A program made the translations under genes and the position numbers. The notes beneath the pieces were generated by a model that was given only the letters and a program-made list of their open reading frames with translations, was not told the origin of the DNA and did not search any database. Of a stretch of 64,000 nucleotides of DNA, positions 63,606 to 64,000 are shown piece by piece. This DNA is from Ottelia alismoides (lineage: Eukaryota > Streptophyta > Magnoliopsida > Alismatales > Hydrocharitaceae). Within the stretch, counting starts at the first letter, position 1. Every line of letters starts with the position of its first letter. Location: contig JAZKJV010007246.1 in assembly GCA_037367405.1 (NCBI GenBank), forward strand, positions 248,001 to 312,000. Reading direction: 5' to 3'.

Positions 63606-64000
63606 ATCAATAACGGCTCTCGTAGAGGCGAGGAAAGGTTGTCCCACGATGATTGGAGGATTCTCCACATGGGTAGAGGTCTCCATGGGCAATACGACAA
63701 AAGTAGAAGTAAAGTTCATAGCCTGAATAAGAATGATAGCATTTTCTAGAATACCCTTCGGCCTCTTCATAGATCCATCAGCCAATTTGACTATCATCCT
63801 GGTTTTCTTGAGAGACCCAAGATGAAGAGAATGTACCATAGAGAAGGGTGATATATTTATTGAAGAACCACCATCGAGGAGAGTGTTATCACAAGAATAT
63901 TCAGATATGGAGCAACTCACAATAGGTGTGGCAGTGTTCACTTTCTTAAAATATGGACTGTGAGAAATGGCGTAGGCAGTGGCCATGGTCAAGATGTAAC
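63606..64000 (-). pseudogene. Athila-2 aspartic protease, gag-pol fragment
   Basis: The minus-strand frame is open to the window edge. It has the retropepsin motif NTLLDGGSSINISPF (Asp codon at 63873-63875), with Gly where Athila-1 has Ser, then KLADGSMKRPKG, and PPIIVGQPFLAS matching IILGRPFLAT of Athila-1. By eye the two proteases share under half their residues. A TAA follows the FLASTRAVID end, one base from a Gln codon, so the frame is broken from the acidic region. The protease would process Gag/Pol in the particle. The start of the frame lies outside the window. Confidence 0.85.

Larger units (their letters stand above)
57394..64000 (-). mobile_element. Ty3/gypsy Athila-lineage element 'Athila-2', RT/integrase-deleted
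   Basis: A minus-strand element running off the right edge. In element order it has a protease segment (63992-63606), an acidic repeat region to 62877, then a non-coding 3' region colinear with that of Athila-1 (hairpins, 45-base identical block, pre-LTR hairpin), then the 3' LTR (60832-57394). RT, RNase H and integrase are absent where Athila-1 has about 2.9 kb. It is probably a non-autonomous derivative mobilised, if at all, by full Athila elements. The 5' LTR and gag lie beyond the window. Confidence 0.8.

Overview
The window is gene-poor, AT-rich plant nuclear DNA built almost entirely of nested LTR retrotransposons. A flowering plant is indicated by Athila-type Ty3/gypsy and Ty1/copia proteins, primer sites matching plant tRNA-Asp and initiator tRNA-Met, long LTRs, and remnants of a plant-specific transposon protein. 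I found no host gene, tRNA or rRNA gene, or CRISPR array. The species cannot be named from this sequence.

Layout. 1-8.9 kb: very old debris, with two copies of a degenerate minus-strand LTR (LTR-A, about 835-1508 and 7635-8308), the end of a plant transposon-protein pseudogene, and a decayed Athila-like LTR (about 3.56-6.85 kb). 8897-18342: a complete but dead minus-strand copia element (Copia-1) with target duplication AGCGG, which splits the second LTR-A-type element. 18.3-20.7 kb: the rest of that element. 20685-49708: a plus-strand relative (Copia-2), head-to-head with Copia-1. Its reverse transcriptase (RT) gene is split at 27612 by a young 17.6-kb Athila element (Athila-1, 27613-45255, target duplication GCAAA), and its 3' end is tandemly duplicated at 46591. 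49709-57347: a minus-strand Tekay/Del-like chromovirus lacking gag and protease. 57394-64000: a second, minus-strand Athila element (Athila-2) that keeps protease but lacks RT and integrase; its gag side runs off the window.

Relative ages from the sequence: Tekay and Copia copies are old (LTR pairs visibly diverged). The Copia-2 tandem duplication came next, and Athila-1 came last, since its LTRs differ at only about 25-30 of 3,658 positions. The Copia-2 duplicate still carries the unoccupied target site of Athila-1.

Most interesting material. (1) Between pol and the 3' LTR, Athila-1 and Athila-2 share an ordered set of three hairpins plus a larger composite stem-loop, each next to a polypurine-like G tract. 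Loops are conserved and some stem changes are paired. (2) They also share about 1.1 kb of non-coding sequence, including 45 identical bases, although their proteases look less than half identical. (3) The Athila-1 pol frame carries eight copies of an 18-nt inverted repeat encoding Gly-Gly-Thr-(Asp/Glu)-Ala-type peptides, whose arms co-vary. (4) The Athila-1 gag-pol frame is interrupted by two in-frame TAG codons, both followed by AGT. These look like a cis-acting 3' module and a structured RNA/DNA element not explained by the usual LTR-retrotransposon parts list.
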